From Cristatella mucedo (taxonomy: Eukaryota; Bryozoa; Phylactolaemata; Cristatellidae), in NCBI GenBank assembly GCA_009760855.2, contig WPIO01000051.1, forward strand, positions 2,347,501-2,411,500: DNA of 64,000 bases, read 5' to 3'. A model generated the notes under the pieces. The model was not told the origin of the DNA. It did no database searches and was given only the letters and a program-made list of their open reading frames with translations. Of the stretch, positions 49,258 to 61,587 are shown piece by piece (position 1 is the stretch's first letter; each line of letters opens with the position of its first letter). Both the position numbers and the translations under genes were made by a program.

Positions 49258-49399
49258 GGACCACGTTCGGCTTGCTGAAGGGGAATACGTGAAAGCACGC
49301 GAAGAGAGTGCAGGCAAGCAAGGCACTGCGGCCAACTCCTCCGAAGCCAACGCGTCCGTAGCCAGCACCTCAGCAGCCAACGGGCAGCACTCTCTGAAG
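49258..49399 (+). CDS. RIPOR: RIPOR/FAM65 homologue, coding exon 2
   Basis: 142 bases with acceptor tgtctgctctag and donor CTGAAG/gtgggt. The single leading G completes the Arg codon of exon 1, giving IRGLR-DHVRLAEGEYVKAREE, which aligns with the RGLTAYLEVHQQEQEKLQ helix of vertebrate RIPOR. From residue 18 of the exon it becomes an Ala/Ser/Asn-rich low-complexity linker (ANSSEANASVASTSAANG) in the place of the conserved basic segment between the two N-terminal helices. It ends in phase 0. Intron 1 (4.9 kb) before it holds LINE and Tc1 relics; intron 2 contains the long TG repeat. Confidence 0.86.
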
Positions 49400-49617
49400 G
49401 TGGGTGCGGCAGTGCCAGGTGGCTTGTAGCAGTTTGAAGCCGAGCTGTCGATTCGGCTTCGTTGTGGATTGCCCGAATGGCCACTGCTAGCGATGCCTTC
49501 TGTGGGAACGGCCAGAGGGCAAGCGCACGTCCGTGTGCCAGCATAAGCGTGTGCACACAGGTCCGGGCATGCATCTATCTGCTCGAGCTTGCATTTATTT
49601 TTGTGCGCATATGCATG

Positions 49618-49859
<242 letters not shown>

Positions 49860-50107
49860 TTAGGGCAGCGTTTGTATATTTCCTTTAAGCACTTAGCTTT
49901 CGCACTGCAAACAAGTGAGGGTCGGTTGACTACCTAAACTACCTGTCATATTGTTCAGGGCATGCTTCATTGTTCAGCAGCTGCAAAAGCTGCTGTCTGC
50001 TTCAGTCAATCATGTTCGGTTACCTCTGTGCACTTTAAGCAGACAATGCTGACCAGTCCTATGTGCCTCAGCTGCAGCCCGGTTGGTTGTCCCCTTGGCC
50101 GCTTTAG

Positions 50108-50158
50108 GTCAAGTCTGCAGAGAGACACAGGAAGAGGATGGAATACTTGCTGTCCAAG
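50108..50158 (+). CDS. RIPOR: RIPOR/FAM65 homologue, coding exon 3 (51 nt)
   Basis: Small exon in phase 0 at both ends between tggccgctttag and CCAAG/gtaagc. It encodes VKSAERHRKRMEYLLSK, aligning with QVKSIERFLRRLEFHASK of vertebrate RIPOR1, the start of the coiled coil (HR1-like) implicated in Rho binding. The pattern of charged and hydrophobic positions is kept. Skipping it would keep frame and remove 17 residues of the coiled coil. Confidence 0.87.
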
Positions 50159-51785
50159 GTAAGCTTGCGAGGGCAGGCAGCAGAGTTCGGTCGCTCGAAC
50201 CCGGGGGGGGGAGGCTAAAAGTATCTGGAGCCGAAGGAGCTCGGATGTATGTGAGTCTACCGAGCCGGAATAAGTTGTGCCTGTTGACTATATCTTTCTC
50301 CTCAGAGCATTGCCAAGTTTTCACGATGCTCTGCAGCCGCGAGCAGGAGATTATACTGCAGTGGTGTACCTATGAAGATTGGTAGCTACCTTCAGCCGTC
50401 GTAGGATTGTCTGGAACTCAAGTCACTGTGCGGCTCGTGCCTTTTTTCACCGCCATGCAGCAGCAGCTCGGCCCAGCCGCACTGGGCTGTCTCACCATTG
50501 TTTTAAACCGTGCCCCGTGGGAGCCTGATTTTGGGCACGTGCCACCATGCTGGGGTCCCCCCCCCCAGTCATGGTGCCGCCTCGGCAGCAGGCACCTTGC
50601 CTCGCTGGATATTGGGGCACGGCAGTAGCCCTCAAGAGTGGTCTCACATGCCCTCTGCTTTGTCTGCTTCTATTCAGCCATCAGCTGATTGGCAGCAGCC
50701 ACTGGGAAAATCAGCCTAGGTCGAGGGAGAGCTAGGAAGGAAGGTGGCTGGATATAGTAGGCTCAGCTGTGCCATTAGCAGGCTGCTAGATAGAGGGCAA
50801 TCACCTATTGTAACCGACGCAGGCTTTTGAGTCATACCTTTTGAATTCTTTCACTCCCCCACGTTGCCTGCCCATTGGATTGGGGGGGGGAGGTTTGGGG
50901 GTGGGAGCCACTATCCAGCTTGTCTTGCTTGATGCCTGTCTTTGCACTGCTCCTCGACTGCAGCCACACTAATGACGTCATCACACATCGCCTGGCTCGG
51001 CAGGGCCATTTGGCTTCAGGCTACTGCCTGCGACCTGCTGCTCTGCTGTCGGCTGTTATTAAGCTGCATTCCAGTTGGCCGTTATTGACACTCCACTGAT
51101 TGTCCACGTGTGGCTTGAGGTGGTAGCTCCGATGAGACTGCGATGGGCTCCCTGGTCTGTTTCGGATAATGACCTTAATGGAAGGGGGAATCCTTGCTGA
51201 ATTATTCGATTATGGCAGCCGAATTCCAAGGTGTAGTGGGTAGGCAATGGCCAGACCGGCAGCTTTATCAAGTGGCTCTGACATCATTGATCAGGTGGTC
51301 TGTGGTTAGGACCTCTTAGGCCTCTGCTGCTAGAACTATGGTCAGCACCTGCTGGGTACTGAGGATGGGAAACTAGTAGCTGGTCATCAAGTGTCAGCTC
51401 CTACTGGAGGGATGGGGGAGGGCTGTGTGCCCTTGTGTATTGCTGCCTCCCTGCTGCCTTCTTCAGCTCCTCCAGCTGCCACTGGATGACCTTCTGCTCA
51501 CCACTTCCCTTTCATCTTTGCTGATGTTCACACCTGAATATTTTGGTGTTGCTGCTGCCTGACGCCAAGTCGACCCTGTGAGTCAGTGGGTGTTGGCTAG
51601 GGATCAGCATGCTGGAGAATGGATGAGACGTTGGAGGAGGGATAATCCAAAGGCAGGAGTAGAAAGGAATGCCAATGATGTGATATGCAGTGCTGGGCTG
51701 GTTTGCTTGTCACGGTCTACGGTCTGTTTGTTTCTCAGTTTCGTTTCTTGGGCTTACTCTGTGCTGATACGTGTGTATGTATGTT

Positions 51786-51859
51786 TATATGTGTGTGTGT
51801 GTGTGCGCGCGCGCGCACGTGCGTGTGTGTGTGTGTGTACACACACACGTACGTGTATA
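51786..51859. repeat. 74-bp uninterrupted alternating purine-pyrimidine tract
   Basis: TA, TG, CG, TG and CA blocks follow one another without breaking alternation, including a (GC)6-type core (about 51805-51816). Its outer TG and CA arms are mutually complementary. It is the strongest predicted Z-DNA segment here besides the pure TG tract, and lies in RIPOR intron 3. Confidence 0.93.
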
Positions 51860-53637
51860 AATCTTTCCTGTATTTCAACCATCGGCTGCTGAAGCTTGGC
51901 TGGCTTTTTACTATTCTTGGCAGTAGCATGTGAAGTGCTGAACTGGCATTTTCGTGTAATGACAACACTGCATTATGGCCTTAGCTGGTAACTCAAGACT
52001 ATAGTGCTAGAAAGTGAAAATGTGATGCCCTCTGTGCAACCGATTAGCTGCACCCGCACTCATCTCCTCATTTGCTGGTGTTAGAAATTCAGCTACTCCC
52101 GAATACAAGCCAGCTGAGGGCAGGCTTGTTGCTATGCTGGATGCCTTGCCAGATGCCAGACCGTGACTGGGTAAAGGGTGTACAGGGGAAGGGTATTAGC
52201 ATCCCAGTGCCAATGTCATTAGTGGTATTTCACCCACATCAGGAGTGTGGGGTTGTGTCTACAGCCATTTGTAGGTGTAGAGAGCAGAGGAGGGATTAAC
52301 TGCTGACATGCCTATCACCACTGGTCTGAGGGAAGGGCTGGTTAACCTGGTATTTTTGGATAGCTGTATCGATAGGCAGGTGTGGTGGAGCCATGGCCCA
52401 CGGCAGTTACCTAGCTAATAGATTGACATATATCTACAAGTGGCTATTCCTGCAGTGGCCGCCAGGCCCCTCGCAAGAAAGAACGAGTTTTCGTAAGATA
52501 GCGAATTTTATGATTTCGTAGGTATGTTGGCATCGAAAAACATGTTTATATATTTTGAAAACACGTCCTGAGCTAGCTTTTGTGTTTTAAGGTTAATGAG
52601 TTATGGTTTCGGCTTTGGTCTTTGGTTAATTGTTCCAGGGTTCAAGGTATAGCGTTTATCGGTTAAGAAGTGGCTGGCTACCATTTTGGACTTGCTGCAG
52701 TGACCATAGTGCCCTCAGCAGACACTGTACTTTTCATAGCTACAGTTTGAGATAGTGGCTGTTTGGCCAGTATTCCCTTCGAGAATGTTTGCTTGGATAG
52801 GTCAGACTGACCCTGATCTCAGTCATATGCTTCTTGCTATCCTGCTCTTCGGATTTTTGTCGCCAGGATTGGATTGCTGCTGGATTTGGCTGACTGAAAT
52901 AAGAGCCACAGCATGCACAAAGCAGGGAAACTAAACAGATTCTTCTGTTCACTGATGCAGTGCTGGTCTTACTTTGTCTTCAGCCTGCAGCTGTCGACAC
53001 CGGCTCAGCCAGGCCCTGGGTTTTGTATTTCATGCCTTTGCCTTTTCATCTGTAATGGGGTAACTGCGAGAGCCGACAGTCTGGTGTGGGGCTGACCGAA
53101 AGCATGCACGTCAGATGCAAGCGGCAGAGCAGCAGCATCCCAGTGGCTCGCGAGTGCTTGACGGACGTCTCCTATGGTATAGACGGCATCGGTATAGACC
53201 GTTACTGGAGCAGCTAGCTCGAGTTTCATTAGAAAGTCATCGATCAGCCGAAGTGACTATTTGGCATGGTGCTTGCAAACTGGTGGGGAAATCCACGATG
53301 GGCACTGGCAGAATTATGCCAAGGAGGGAGGGAGGGAGGGATCATACCTTGGCTTTACCAAAGACATCATGGGAAGGTTGAAAGGTTATGTCATGTTGGC
53401 AAGCCAGCCGGCAAGTTCCTTAGCCCCTCAGGGTCGGTATAAGAGGTTGGCAAGGGGTGGGGGGTTGGGGGGGCCTATGTCGTCATTTCAACCAATGTGG
53501 CCGACAGTCAAATCCTTTCGTTGCCGGTTATTGCTCGTCGCATTGCGTCGATTTGCACACTCCCCTGCACTCTCTTCTGATTTCACCGTGCTGCTGCTAC
53601 TGCTGCTGTCCGAGCTGACGAAGCATCTGCTTCCGTG

Positions 53638-53638
<1 letters not shown>

Positions 53639-53670
<32 letters not shown>
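53639..53670. repeat. (CTG)n run
   Basis: About ten CTG units in RIPOR intron 3, preceded by a looser ctgctgctactgctgctg at 53590-53608. Confidence 0.95.
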
Positions 53671-53789
53671 GGTGGGTGTCATTCACGCTGGTGCATCTGC
53701 AGGTGGGTGGCATGTCAGTTGCCTTTCGAGCGATCTCATCGTTCGCCTTTCGAGTCTGCTTGCTGCATAGATATCTCTCGCATCCGAAA

Positions 53790-54116
53790 TAATAATAATG
53801 GTAATATATTTGTATAGCGCTCTCGGATAACTTAATCTCTTTCTGGGCCCTTGATGTTTGCTGCAAAGGAAGTATGCTCGAATGGTTAGTTGTAGCATGC
53901 TCAATGTCAATAAGCATAAACATGGTTAGGGGTGATGTGCATAGGGTCTGCGTGCAAATATGGTTAGTGGCAGCATCCACAATGTCAGAACGCATGAGCA
54001 CACAAAGGACGAATCACAAGGACCCACTAAATACTTTGATAAAAAGGTGCGTTTGTAGCTTCTTTTTAAATGTCCGTTGAAATATGGTCGGGCATATCTG
54101 TTTGGTTGCTGCCACA
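53790..54116 (-). mobile_element. LINE 3' end with UTR
   Basis: Minus strand: short C-terminal codons of ORF2 (KRSYKRTFLSKYLVGPCDS), the gttcatgctgccactaacca-type UTR block, gcccagaaagagattaagtt, the gagcgctata second arm, and a terminal ATT run (about 53790-53803). It matches the tails of copies 1 and 3. Inserted in RIPOR intron 3, antisense to the gene. Confidence 0.85.
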
Positions 54117-54377
54117 GGCGAATGCCAGGCCTGTCCTGAAGCATTGCTGGGGCCCACCTATGCATCACTACACTGGGGGGGGGTGGAGGGAGGGGCTTAA
54201 GCAGACGTGCATAATCGGTGCTGTGTGTGTGTGTGTGGGGGGGGGGGTTGGGATATGTGGACCTCTCTTCCTTGCATGCCACGTGCTAGCTCAAAGGGAA
54301 GTGTTTTCGCACCACTATGAGCTCTCTGCTGCCGTTATGTGGCCTACAGGCAGTTTTGAACTTTCTCGTTTCTCTAG

Positions 54378-54426
54378 GTGGAGGAGCTACTAGAGTACTA
54401 CACTGTACAGAATCGCATGCGGGAAG
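54378..54426 (+). CDS. RIPOR: RIPOR/FAM65 homologue, coding exon 4 (49 nt)
   Basis: Acceptor ttctcgtttctctag, donor GGGAAG/gtaatt. Sixteen codons plus one base read VEELLEYYTVQNRMREG, aligning with KIDELYEAYCVQRRLRDG of vertebrate RIPOR1 (second helix of the N-terminal coiled coil). It starts in phase 0 from exon 3 and ends with one base, which exon 5 completes as Gly. Residues at the heptad hydrophobic positions and the Y-x-VQ-R-R core are conserved. Confidence 0.9.
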
Positions 54427-55395
54427 GTAATTGACTGCAATATGCTTGGTTTTTCGCAGCTTCTCATATCGTCATCCGTGTCACTTAACGTTGCTATTTT
54501 CTTACCACAAGACGCCGTGCAATGGCACGAAGCCATCGGTTGTTCTGCCCATTAAGCCAGGCAGGCTGCTATCTCTCATATCGGTCTTGGTTTCATACTT
54601 TGCCGATAACAGCGGCTGACCTCGGCGTGGGTTCGAAAGGGGCCCATGCTGGGCACCTGTCTCTGTAGGAGCTCAGAATAATAAGAGAATCCATACTGAC
54701 ACCGGAATTACTTAGGATAATGCAATCTAGACTTCTCGAATGATGCTGCTAAGTGCTGAGACAGAAGGACTGAACCTTAATGGCAGGCAACCGAATTAGA
54801 CTCACACCAAATTAGGGGCTGGCTGGCCACCAGTGATTCAGCCTGTGGGATTCATATTTTCAGGAGACTCAGGCAAGGTCATGCTTGACCTGGAGGTCCG
54901 TTGACTGGAACATCGGAGGTGCAGCTCACGATGAGCTTTGGCGAATAGCTGGCCTTTCTGGCTACCTACCTACGCTGTACTGCTGCTGTCGGCTCGAACA
55001 GGAAATCGTTTCGACCGAAGAACAGCAGCTCCCACCTTGCATGCCTTTTCGCTGGCAACCTAGTTGCCCTGGCGCTTGCAAGCAGCTTTACAATGCATAG
55101 TGGTTATCTCGAGTCAGGTAGCTGTTAGCATTGGTAAATTTAATCCTTGCCAGCCTGTTTTTTTACCTGTGTGTGACTGCTGCCGGTTACTGAGTCAGTC
55201 TAAGGTCATGCATGACCTGCCAAGCAAGACCTGCCGTATGTGCCCAAAATTCCTGAGCTGAGGCCTGGGCTGGGCATTTTTTGCTTTCATCGAGGACCTG
55301 TGGCTCGATGGACAGCACAGCCACGTTTGGCCTCTATTTGCTTTCCTGTCGTGTGGCTAACAAGGCATCCAAAGCAACGACTTCATGTTAATCAA

Positions 55396-55505
55396 TCATA
55401 AGGATTAGCGGGTATTAAAGGACTGCCTGGTGAAGGACTCGAACCCACGACCACCAGGGTCGTGAAATGGGAGTGTGTTACCCCTGGGGCTAAGACCCTA
55501 GAACA
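55396..55505 (-). mobile_element. SINE-B fragment
   Basis: Minus strand: tRNA-like head with tagccccaggggtaacacac, B box gtgggttcgagtccttc, then aggcagtcctttaatacccg. The 3' half is lost. In RIPOR intron 4. Confidence 0.6.
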
Positions 55506-55737
55506 GTGCCTGTGCGACACCACTGGCCTACCCTTTGGTTGTGGCTGGGTTGTTGCATCATTAGCTTAGCAAGGTGCCAGTGTGGTTGAGGTCAGATCTG
55601 TTATGTTGTGGCTGAAGGTGCTTGCAACCTGTTCTGTGGAAAGATAAAGTTCAGTGTTCTCTGTGTCTCTCTCCCGCTCATATCTCTTCTCTTCTTTCAC
55701 TCTCTGCTCTGCTCTGCTCTGTTTCCATTTGTATTTC

Positions 55738-55862
<125 letters not shown>

Positions 55863-56187
55863 GGTAATGTCTGTCCAATTACGCGCTACTAATTTTGTCT
55901 GTATCTGGTCGAAATGTGCTATCGGTCGGTTTTTGGCACTACTTCAGCCAGGGCAACAATTGGGCTTCGTTATGGTGGTGGCATTCTGTCTTTACTAGCA
56001 AACATGTTCTTCCTCAACCGTCTCTTTCATCAACTCTTTGACCGGCTAATTCGTTTGTCTCTGCCCCGACCCTGCTGCTGTAGGTGCTGCGTTCTGTCAG
56101 ACTGGCTTGTAGTCAGGCAGCCACTGACTGCCCGGCGTTTTGATCATCGTCCTCAGCACGGTATCACGTTTGCACTCTCACTTGCAG

Positions 56188-56285
56188 GCGCCATGCACAT
56201 GTCGAAAGCATACGAGAGCTCGGTCAGCCTCAGCAAGAAAGCATCCATTGCCAATCTTCAGTGTGGCTACAAAGAGTGCACTCAG
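56188..56285 (+). CDS. RIPOR: RIPOR/FAM65 homologue, coding exon 5
   Basis: Acceptor tctcacttgcag, donor CTCAG/gtagcg. Two leading bases complete Gly from exon 4. The exon then reads AMHMSKAYESSVSLSKKASI and ends CGYKECTQ, aligning with the AYNMVRAYTTGSPGSREA ... GHREYTES stretch of vertebrate RIPOR1. It ends in phase 0. The intron to exon 6 is only 210 bases, the shortest in the gene. Confidence 0.88.
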
Positions 56286-56495
56286 GTAGCGCTTTGAGTC
56301 AAACTGCCTGCATAGAGCCGGTGCCACTATGTATGCATGTCTTCGTTGGAGCCGAGCACCCTAGTTGCAACTGAGCGCTTATTCGTGTCAACTAGCGACT
56401 CAAAGATTGATGTTGCTGCTCTTGCATCTTGGTGTTTCCCGGTCGGTTTTGCAGCAGCTACCTACATTTAACATGTGGCGTTTTCTATATTTCAG

Positions 56496-56559
56496 ACCAT
56501 GTGTGCCATCGAAGCGCAGCTAGAGAGTATGCTGGGCCAGTTTCATTGCAAAATGAAAG
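56496..56559 (+). CDS. RIPOR: RIPOR/FAM65 homologue, coding exon 6
   Basis: Acceptor ttttctatatttcag, donor ATGAAAG/gtaaaa. Reads TMCAIEAQLESMLGQFH and then CKMKG, matching the SMCLLENELEAQLGEFHLRMKG helix of human RIPOR1, one of the most conserved stretches of the family. Begins in phase 0 and ends with one base completed by exon 7. Confidence 0.92.
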
Positions 56560-58725
56560 GTAAAATGGGTTTGAACTCGTGCATAGGCTTCTGGAGCCTG
56601 CCTTTTGTGCTCATTGCCTTAGATTGGTGTTGCAAATATATTTAACTGACGCGTGCATTCGAACGATGAGGCTTTGGAAAGTTGGGTGTATGTCTGTGTG
56701 AGACACACTTGTAGGCCCTGCCATCCTCAAAATTGGCATACTGGTTTTGGCCTACTGTCCTGGCTTGCTCATATTCATTAGCTTGCCACACAGCCTCCTC
56801 CCAATGAGTTGTCCTTGTCACAAGCCCCGTGTGTTTTCTACAACTTTGGAGTCAGGCACACTAATGTCAGCTCTTGATAGCTAAGCATTCTTGCATCCCT
56901 AGTGGTACGTGTGTGCTTGGCTTGTGCATTCTTGTGTTCGTCGTATTAGTACGATTTGTCATCTTAAGACTCGTGGTGCTTCTGAATACCACAATAGACT
57001 TGGCAGCCATTGAATCTCGTGCTATTATTGAAGATTGCCTTTTCAGTTCTCTCTGTTCATACCTGCAATCTGTGCGGTGAGCTATGTTTTCACTCGATGA
57101 TAATGTAATCTCTATCCAGGCGGTCAACTATTCATATAGATCACTCATTTTGTGAGTGCCTAACTATCATTGTTACATTTTTTGCTGGGTCTTTGTGGCT
57201 GTGACCAGCGTCGTTAGCGATATAATCCTGTTCTACTCATCTTATTTGTCGTATGTTGATTGGTGGTATCTGTCAGGCTGCCTGTTAAGATTGGAGAACT
57301 AGAAGTTGAGATTTGTTAATCGAATTATTCGGTAGCTGTCCGTCTGATTCCTTGGGGTCGTGTACGCCAGCCCTCAGCTGTGTGTGCTGGGTATCCTTCA
57401 ACTTTGTGTGCAGGTATCCTTAGCCGAGGCAGGCTGCCGTCGGCCCCTGCCCGATGCCTTCCTGGGCCTTTTCTCCTTCGGCCTCGGCATCGACCGATTG
57501 CTAGTTGCCGTATGCCATTATGTAGGCTTGGTATGCCTTCATATGCAATCGCTTGGTTTATAGGAGTACCTCTTAAGTAAGGAGTTGTGCGATAGCTTTA
57601 ACAGACCACATGCCTTTGCTTGCTTGCCTGCTTTCTACCTGCTGCCCCCTGCCCGTGGCCAGCTACTGGCCCATTGCTACTGCTACTATGCTGAGTGGAT
57701 CGAGGACAATGCTTTTTTTATCACTCTGCCGGCCTTGGGGTCGGGAAAACTTCATGCACACCATCTTCACTCGGCGTTCCATTTTACCTGATCCAGCTTC
57801 ATCGGTCCTTGCATACTCTATTGCACTGTAGGCTCTGGGGCTGGGGCACGGATGGGTGGGGACAATTATTTGGGTGCCCTCTCAGGCGATTGGCTGGGTA
57901 CATTATGGCGCACTAAAATAAACTTTGAGGGTTTCAGGATTATTTAAAGATTGGGAATCGCTGTCTGCATTGCCGGCTGCTAAGCCTCCATTAGGGTGTC
58001 CTAAGCCCCCCCCCCCCATTTTGACCAATGTGTGTGGGACTGGTTTTTTGCCAAACTTGTGCCTTCAGGCGTAGGTTTGAGCTAATGTGATGCTATTTTG
58101 GTATGCTAAGCCCTTTGCTTCAGCTTTCACGGTTGTCATCATCCTGTAGTAGCCACTACTCTGTGTCTGGCTGGCCTGTCTTCATTCTCCATCGTTTACC
58201 CATTCACCCCTCATTTCCTGCCCAGTGACCCTTCTCAGCATGTCCATTCATGTAAGCCACCAGTCACCTTGCTCTGGCCTCGGGTTGACCCTCTACACCT
58301 TGCTGTCAACCGACCAGCCTGATCCTTTGTGTGTGCTGTGGCCATTCCTCATCCTTTGCATGGCTGCTCGAAGCTCTCGGGCTCGATCGGCAATGATTTC
58401 GGCAATGTTGTGCAGCAGGTGGCTCGATGGATAACCCTCCCCGTGGTGCTAGTTGTTCGGCATTTGACTGTGCATTGCTGCTTGCTAATTTTGGCACTTT
58501 CTGGTTCAACTCCGATCTACTACCTTTGCTTTTTAAATGATATCCAGCTGATGATCAAAAAAAAGAACAAGCTTGGCACGGTTTACTGCAACTAGCAACT
58601 AGGCCGGGTTGTTATGGTTTATATCTCCTCTGCTGCTGTGCCGTTCTGTGCATGCACGAGCACGTGTTTATGTTTAAGCAGGCTAATGTTTACCACTTGC
58701 TAATCTCTCTCATTCTTCATAACAG

Positions 58726-58895
58726 GAGTCATGGGCTTTGCAAGGGTCATGCCCGGAGATAAGTTCGAAGTTACGATGCGCCTTGGCAATCAGAAGTGGA
58801 AGTCCTTTGGCCGTGTTGGCAAAGAGGGTATGCAGACGTGGTTAGATGACGAGAAATCATATAAGGTCTACATGTGCCACAGCTTCATCATTAAG
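58726..58895 (+). CDS. RIPOR: RIPOR/FAM65 homologue, coding exon 7 (PL48-type domain)
   Basis: Acceptor cattcttcataacag, donor CATTAAG/gttcgt. Two bases complete Gly from exon 6; the exon continues MGFARVMPGDKFEVTMRLG, NQKWKSFGRVGKEGMQTW, DDEKSYKVYMCHSFIIK. These align with AGFARLCVGDQYEICMKYG, RQRWKLRGRIEGSGKQVW and DSEETIFLPLLTEFLSIKV of vertebrate RIPOR1, the globular beta-rich conserved core (PL48/FAM65 N-terminal domain). The invariant GFAR, GD and W-K residues are present. It ends in phase 0. The donor is slightly off consensus (gttcgt). Confidence 0.93.
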
Positions 58896-59583
58896 GTTCG
58901 TACTGCTTGCTTGGCCGAAGCGCTCGCCCTGGCTATTCCGTGGCGGAAAAGGTCTGCCTTTGCTTATGTGCTGTGGCACGTGACGACGTCCTTGTGAATT
59001 TTTGAGTGTTCACTGTATGAAGCATCACAGCCTCGGCATTCGCAGTTGTTGCGCGTAAGTCTGCCGTCGGGCCTGTGCGTCACTGGACACGTGCAGGAAA
59101 TGACTTAAAATGCTTGTTTGCACATGTGAAAAGTCATGGAAAACCTGTGCTTTAGAAAGCAGGTCTGTCTGTCCTGTGACTAGTGGGTGGATGAGCATTC
59201 TCGGTCACATTCGCGGTCATTCTCACTTGGCGGCTTTTTTATGCGCCATCTTAGCTGATATCAAAGCGGATGCGCCGGAAATGCCAGTCGTCACGTAGGG
59301 CTACAGCAAACAGGAGAGCACAAGTTGCTGGAATGTCATGGCCACTCTTTGAAAACCCCCTTCAGTTTCATATTGTTGTGGAGTTCTAGCATGTCAATGT
59401 TTAATGTTAACTGTGAGAGTGCACGGTGCAGCTACATATGCAAATTAGGCAAATTATCTCACCTTGCTCTATATGTTTTACTCTCACCATTGCTATTGTA
59501 CAATCTACCTTCTATGAGCACGTCTCGAATGGCTCCAAGTAAATGTGCAAGATATGGGCAAGTGAACTAACTAACCTAGCTTG

Positions 59584-60369
59584 TTATAGGGGTAGATATG
59601 AAGCCGGTGGCAAAGGAAGCCCAAGCTGGGAGAAATGCACGACCGACCGATTGGTTCCTTTGTGAGCTCGTAGGCATTTTCTGTCCGCCCGAGCTCTCCG
59701 AGTCTGCTGAGGCGTAGCATTCAGGCACTTCAGATTCTTGCGCTGCCACAGCGCATCGACTCGAGCCGGGGCGGGTGAACCGGTCGCTCGAAGGCGGCAC
59801 GGCAGCCTGCGCTCGTGCTCGGCTGCTTCACGTCGGTTGGCAGACGTCGGTAGGCAGACGGCGCTCCAGTCCGGCGGCGGCGGCTGCTTTGCACTCGATG
59901 CAGCTGCAGGCTGTACCCGTCGGTGTACCCACTTGGTCTGGCAGCCCGGAATGGTGTTAGGCATTAGGAATCTAGATGCGTATTCTCCAGAACGATACCT
60001 CATGGTGGGTAATCTAGCCCGTTGAGTGGTGGCCCAGCCATTCGTTATTGGAGGGCTGCAGGTGGAACGTGCACTCTGTTTGTGCACTGCGTCCAGCAAA
60101 CCGAACACGACCGGCCTATTTGCCAAGCCGTTTTCGCACTGTAACAGCAGTGACACTGTAGCTGCATGCCAGCTTCCTGCCCGTCTACTAGTTCTACTTA
60201 CGATACCGCAATGTCTAAAGCGAGGCAGTTGCCCTGCTCCTTTCGGGGCCGGAGTGATGGCAGCCACGGTGGCCCGGCTGCTTAAGGTAGCCAGCTCTCT
60301 TTCTATTCTCGACACCGTGGGGCCCTGCCCCCTTCCGACTTTGTCTCCGGCCTCGAAGCTCGCTCGCAC
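59584..60369 (-). other. 261-codon antisense frame in RIPOR intron 7, probably noncoding
   Basis: Open from about 60369 down to 59584 on the minus strand in CpG-rich DNA. The translation is rich in Arg, Ala, Pro and Ser with no domain I recognise and no flanking splice sites of note. GC-rich DNA produces such frames, but this is the longest outside simple repeats apart from a similar frame in the 38-40 kb island. Confidence 0.2.
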
Positions 60370-60490
60370 ACCTTACGTTGCTCGCCACTTTCCTCTTTGA
60401 ATTTTGCTGTCACGTTTGCGCCTGTACCTCTGCGCAGCCTCCGGCCACGCCGTATCTATATGCAAGCTGCTTGCACGCATGCGCTCACAG

Positions 60491-60636
60491 GTGTTCGAGT
60501 GCAAGCTGCTCGGCCGCGTGCTGCTCGGCGAGAAGCGATGCGATGCACTCAGCCTGTTCGCCGCCATCCCGCAGTCGCTGACCGTCGACGTCAACTCGAG
60601 CGGCACCATCAAGCTGAATCTCATCACGCACTGGGA
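60491..60636 (+). CDS. RIPOR: RIPOR/FAM65 homologue, coding exon 8
   Basis: Acceptor cgcatgcgctcacag, donor CTGGGA/gtgagt. Begins in phase 0 with VFECKLLGRVLLGEKRCDAL, then FAAIPQSLTVDVNSSGTIK and LNLITHWE. It aligns with VTELKGLANHVVVGSVSC, FAALPQVVAVDINDLGTIK and LSLEVTWS of human RIPOR1. The xLFAA-PQ and VD-N--GTIKL core is the clearest single family signature in the window. It ends with two bases, completed by exon 9 as Asp. Codon third positions are GC-rich. Confidence 0.94.
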
Positions 60637-61163
60637 GTGAGTGCATCGTCCTCCTCCTCTCCTTAGCCCTTTCCTCCGAGCCCCTCTGTCGGCCGCATTC
60701 CTGTCGCCAATGCCCTCCCCCTCTAACGGATGTCGCGCACTGGCTGCTGCTGTAGTCCCCTGCACACAACGCCCCCACCCGGCGACTGGCAACTGCCTCT
60801 GCGGGTGACGACCCTGGCTTGCTTGTCATACCGTGCTTTGCTGGTTAATGTCGTCGACGTTGGACTGCTCCTCTAACCCGAGTCATAGGCGCTCGGGCCA
60901 GTTGGTCTTTGTGCTAGAAGCTCGATGCCAGCCGGGTTGGGTGGCCTAGCCCAGGCGCTCCTTTGCCAGTTAGTTCGACCCTTCTTGGTCAAGCTTGCTC
61001 GTTGCTGTGACCCAGGCAGCAGTGTAGTGCTTGTGCAGAAGCGCCCAGATGCGGCCGGGTCTTGGGGAAGTGGGAGAGAGTGGGTCAGTCTTCACGCTGA
61101 GCCTTGGTTCTTTTGTGGCTAAGAGCTGCGGCTGACTAGTCTGGCCGTCTGCGTTTGTTGCAG

Positions 61164-61257
61164 TCCGCTGACGGACTTCGTCGAGCACATGGTATTCTTC
61201 AATCCGCCCGGCCGCATATCGACGAGGCCCTTGTCTATGGTCGCGGCCGGTAGTAAG
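61164..61257 (+). CDS. RIPOR: RIPOR/FAM65 homologue, coding exon 9
   Basis: Acceptor ctgcgtttgttgcag, donor AGTAAG/gtaggt. The leading T completes Asp (HWD), then PLTDFVEHMVFFNPPG and a Ser/Thr/Pro-rich end. Vertebrate proteins continue W-SPFDKDD at this point, so the join is in the right place, but conservation ends quickly and the linker begins. An alternative donor 8 bases upstream (gccg/gtagta) would shift frame. Ends in phase 0. Confidence 0.78.
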
Positions 61258-61453
61258 GTAGGTGGCACCATGCTTGCGCCAGCCAGCGATCTTGACTTTT
61301 ACTTTCGGTTCCATGGTTATTGCTTAAGGTTGGATGTGACACATGCCTGGGACACGTCCTTCTCACTGTCCTTGTTGTACTCTGCAATAGTACATCGAGC
61401 TTGGAGACCACAGTAGTTAAAACACACAGCAAAACACACTCACACTCACAAAG

Positions 61454-61456
61454 GTA

Positions 61457-61523
<67 letters not shown>
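61454..61523. repeat. (CA)n microsatellite
   Basis: Pure CA of 70 bases in RIPOR intron 9. Confidence 0.97.
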
Positions 61524-61525
<2 letters not shown>

Positions 61526-61587
61526 ATATTTATGGGCACGCCTGTACCCACACAGACCTGCACACTCGCAGACATGCGTGTGCAGGC

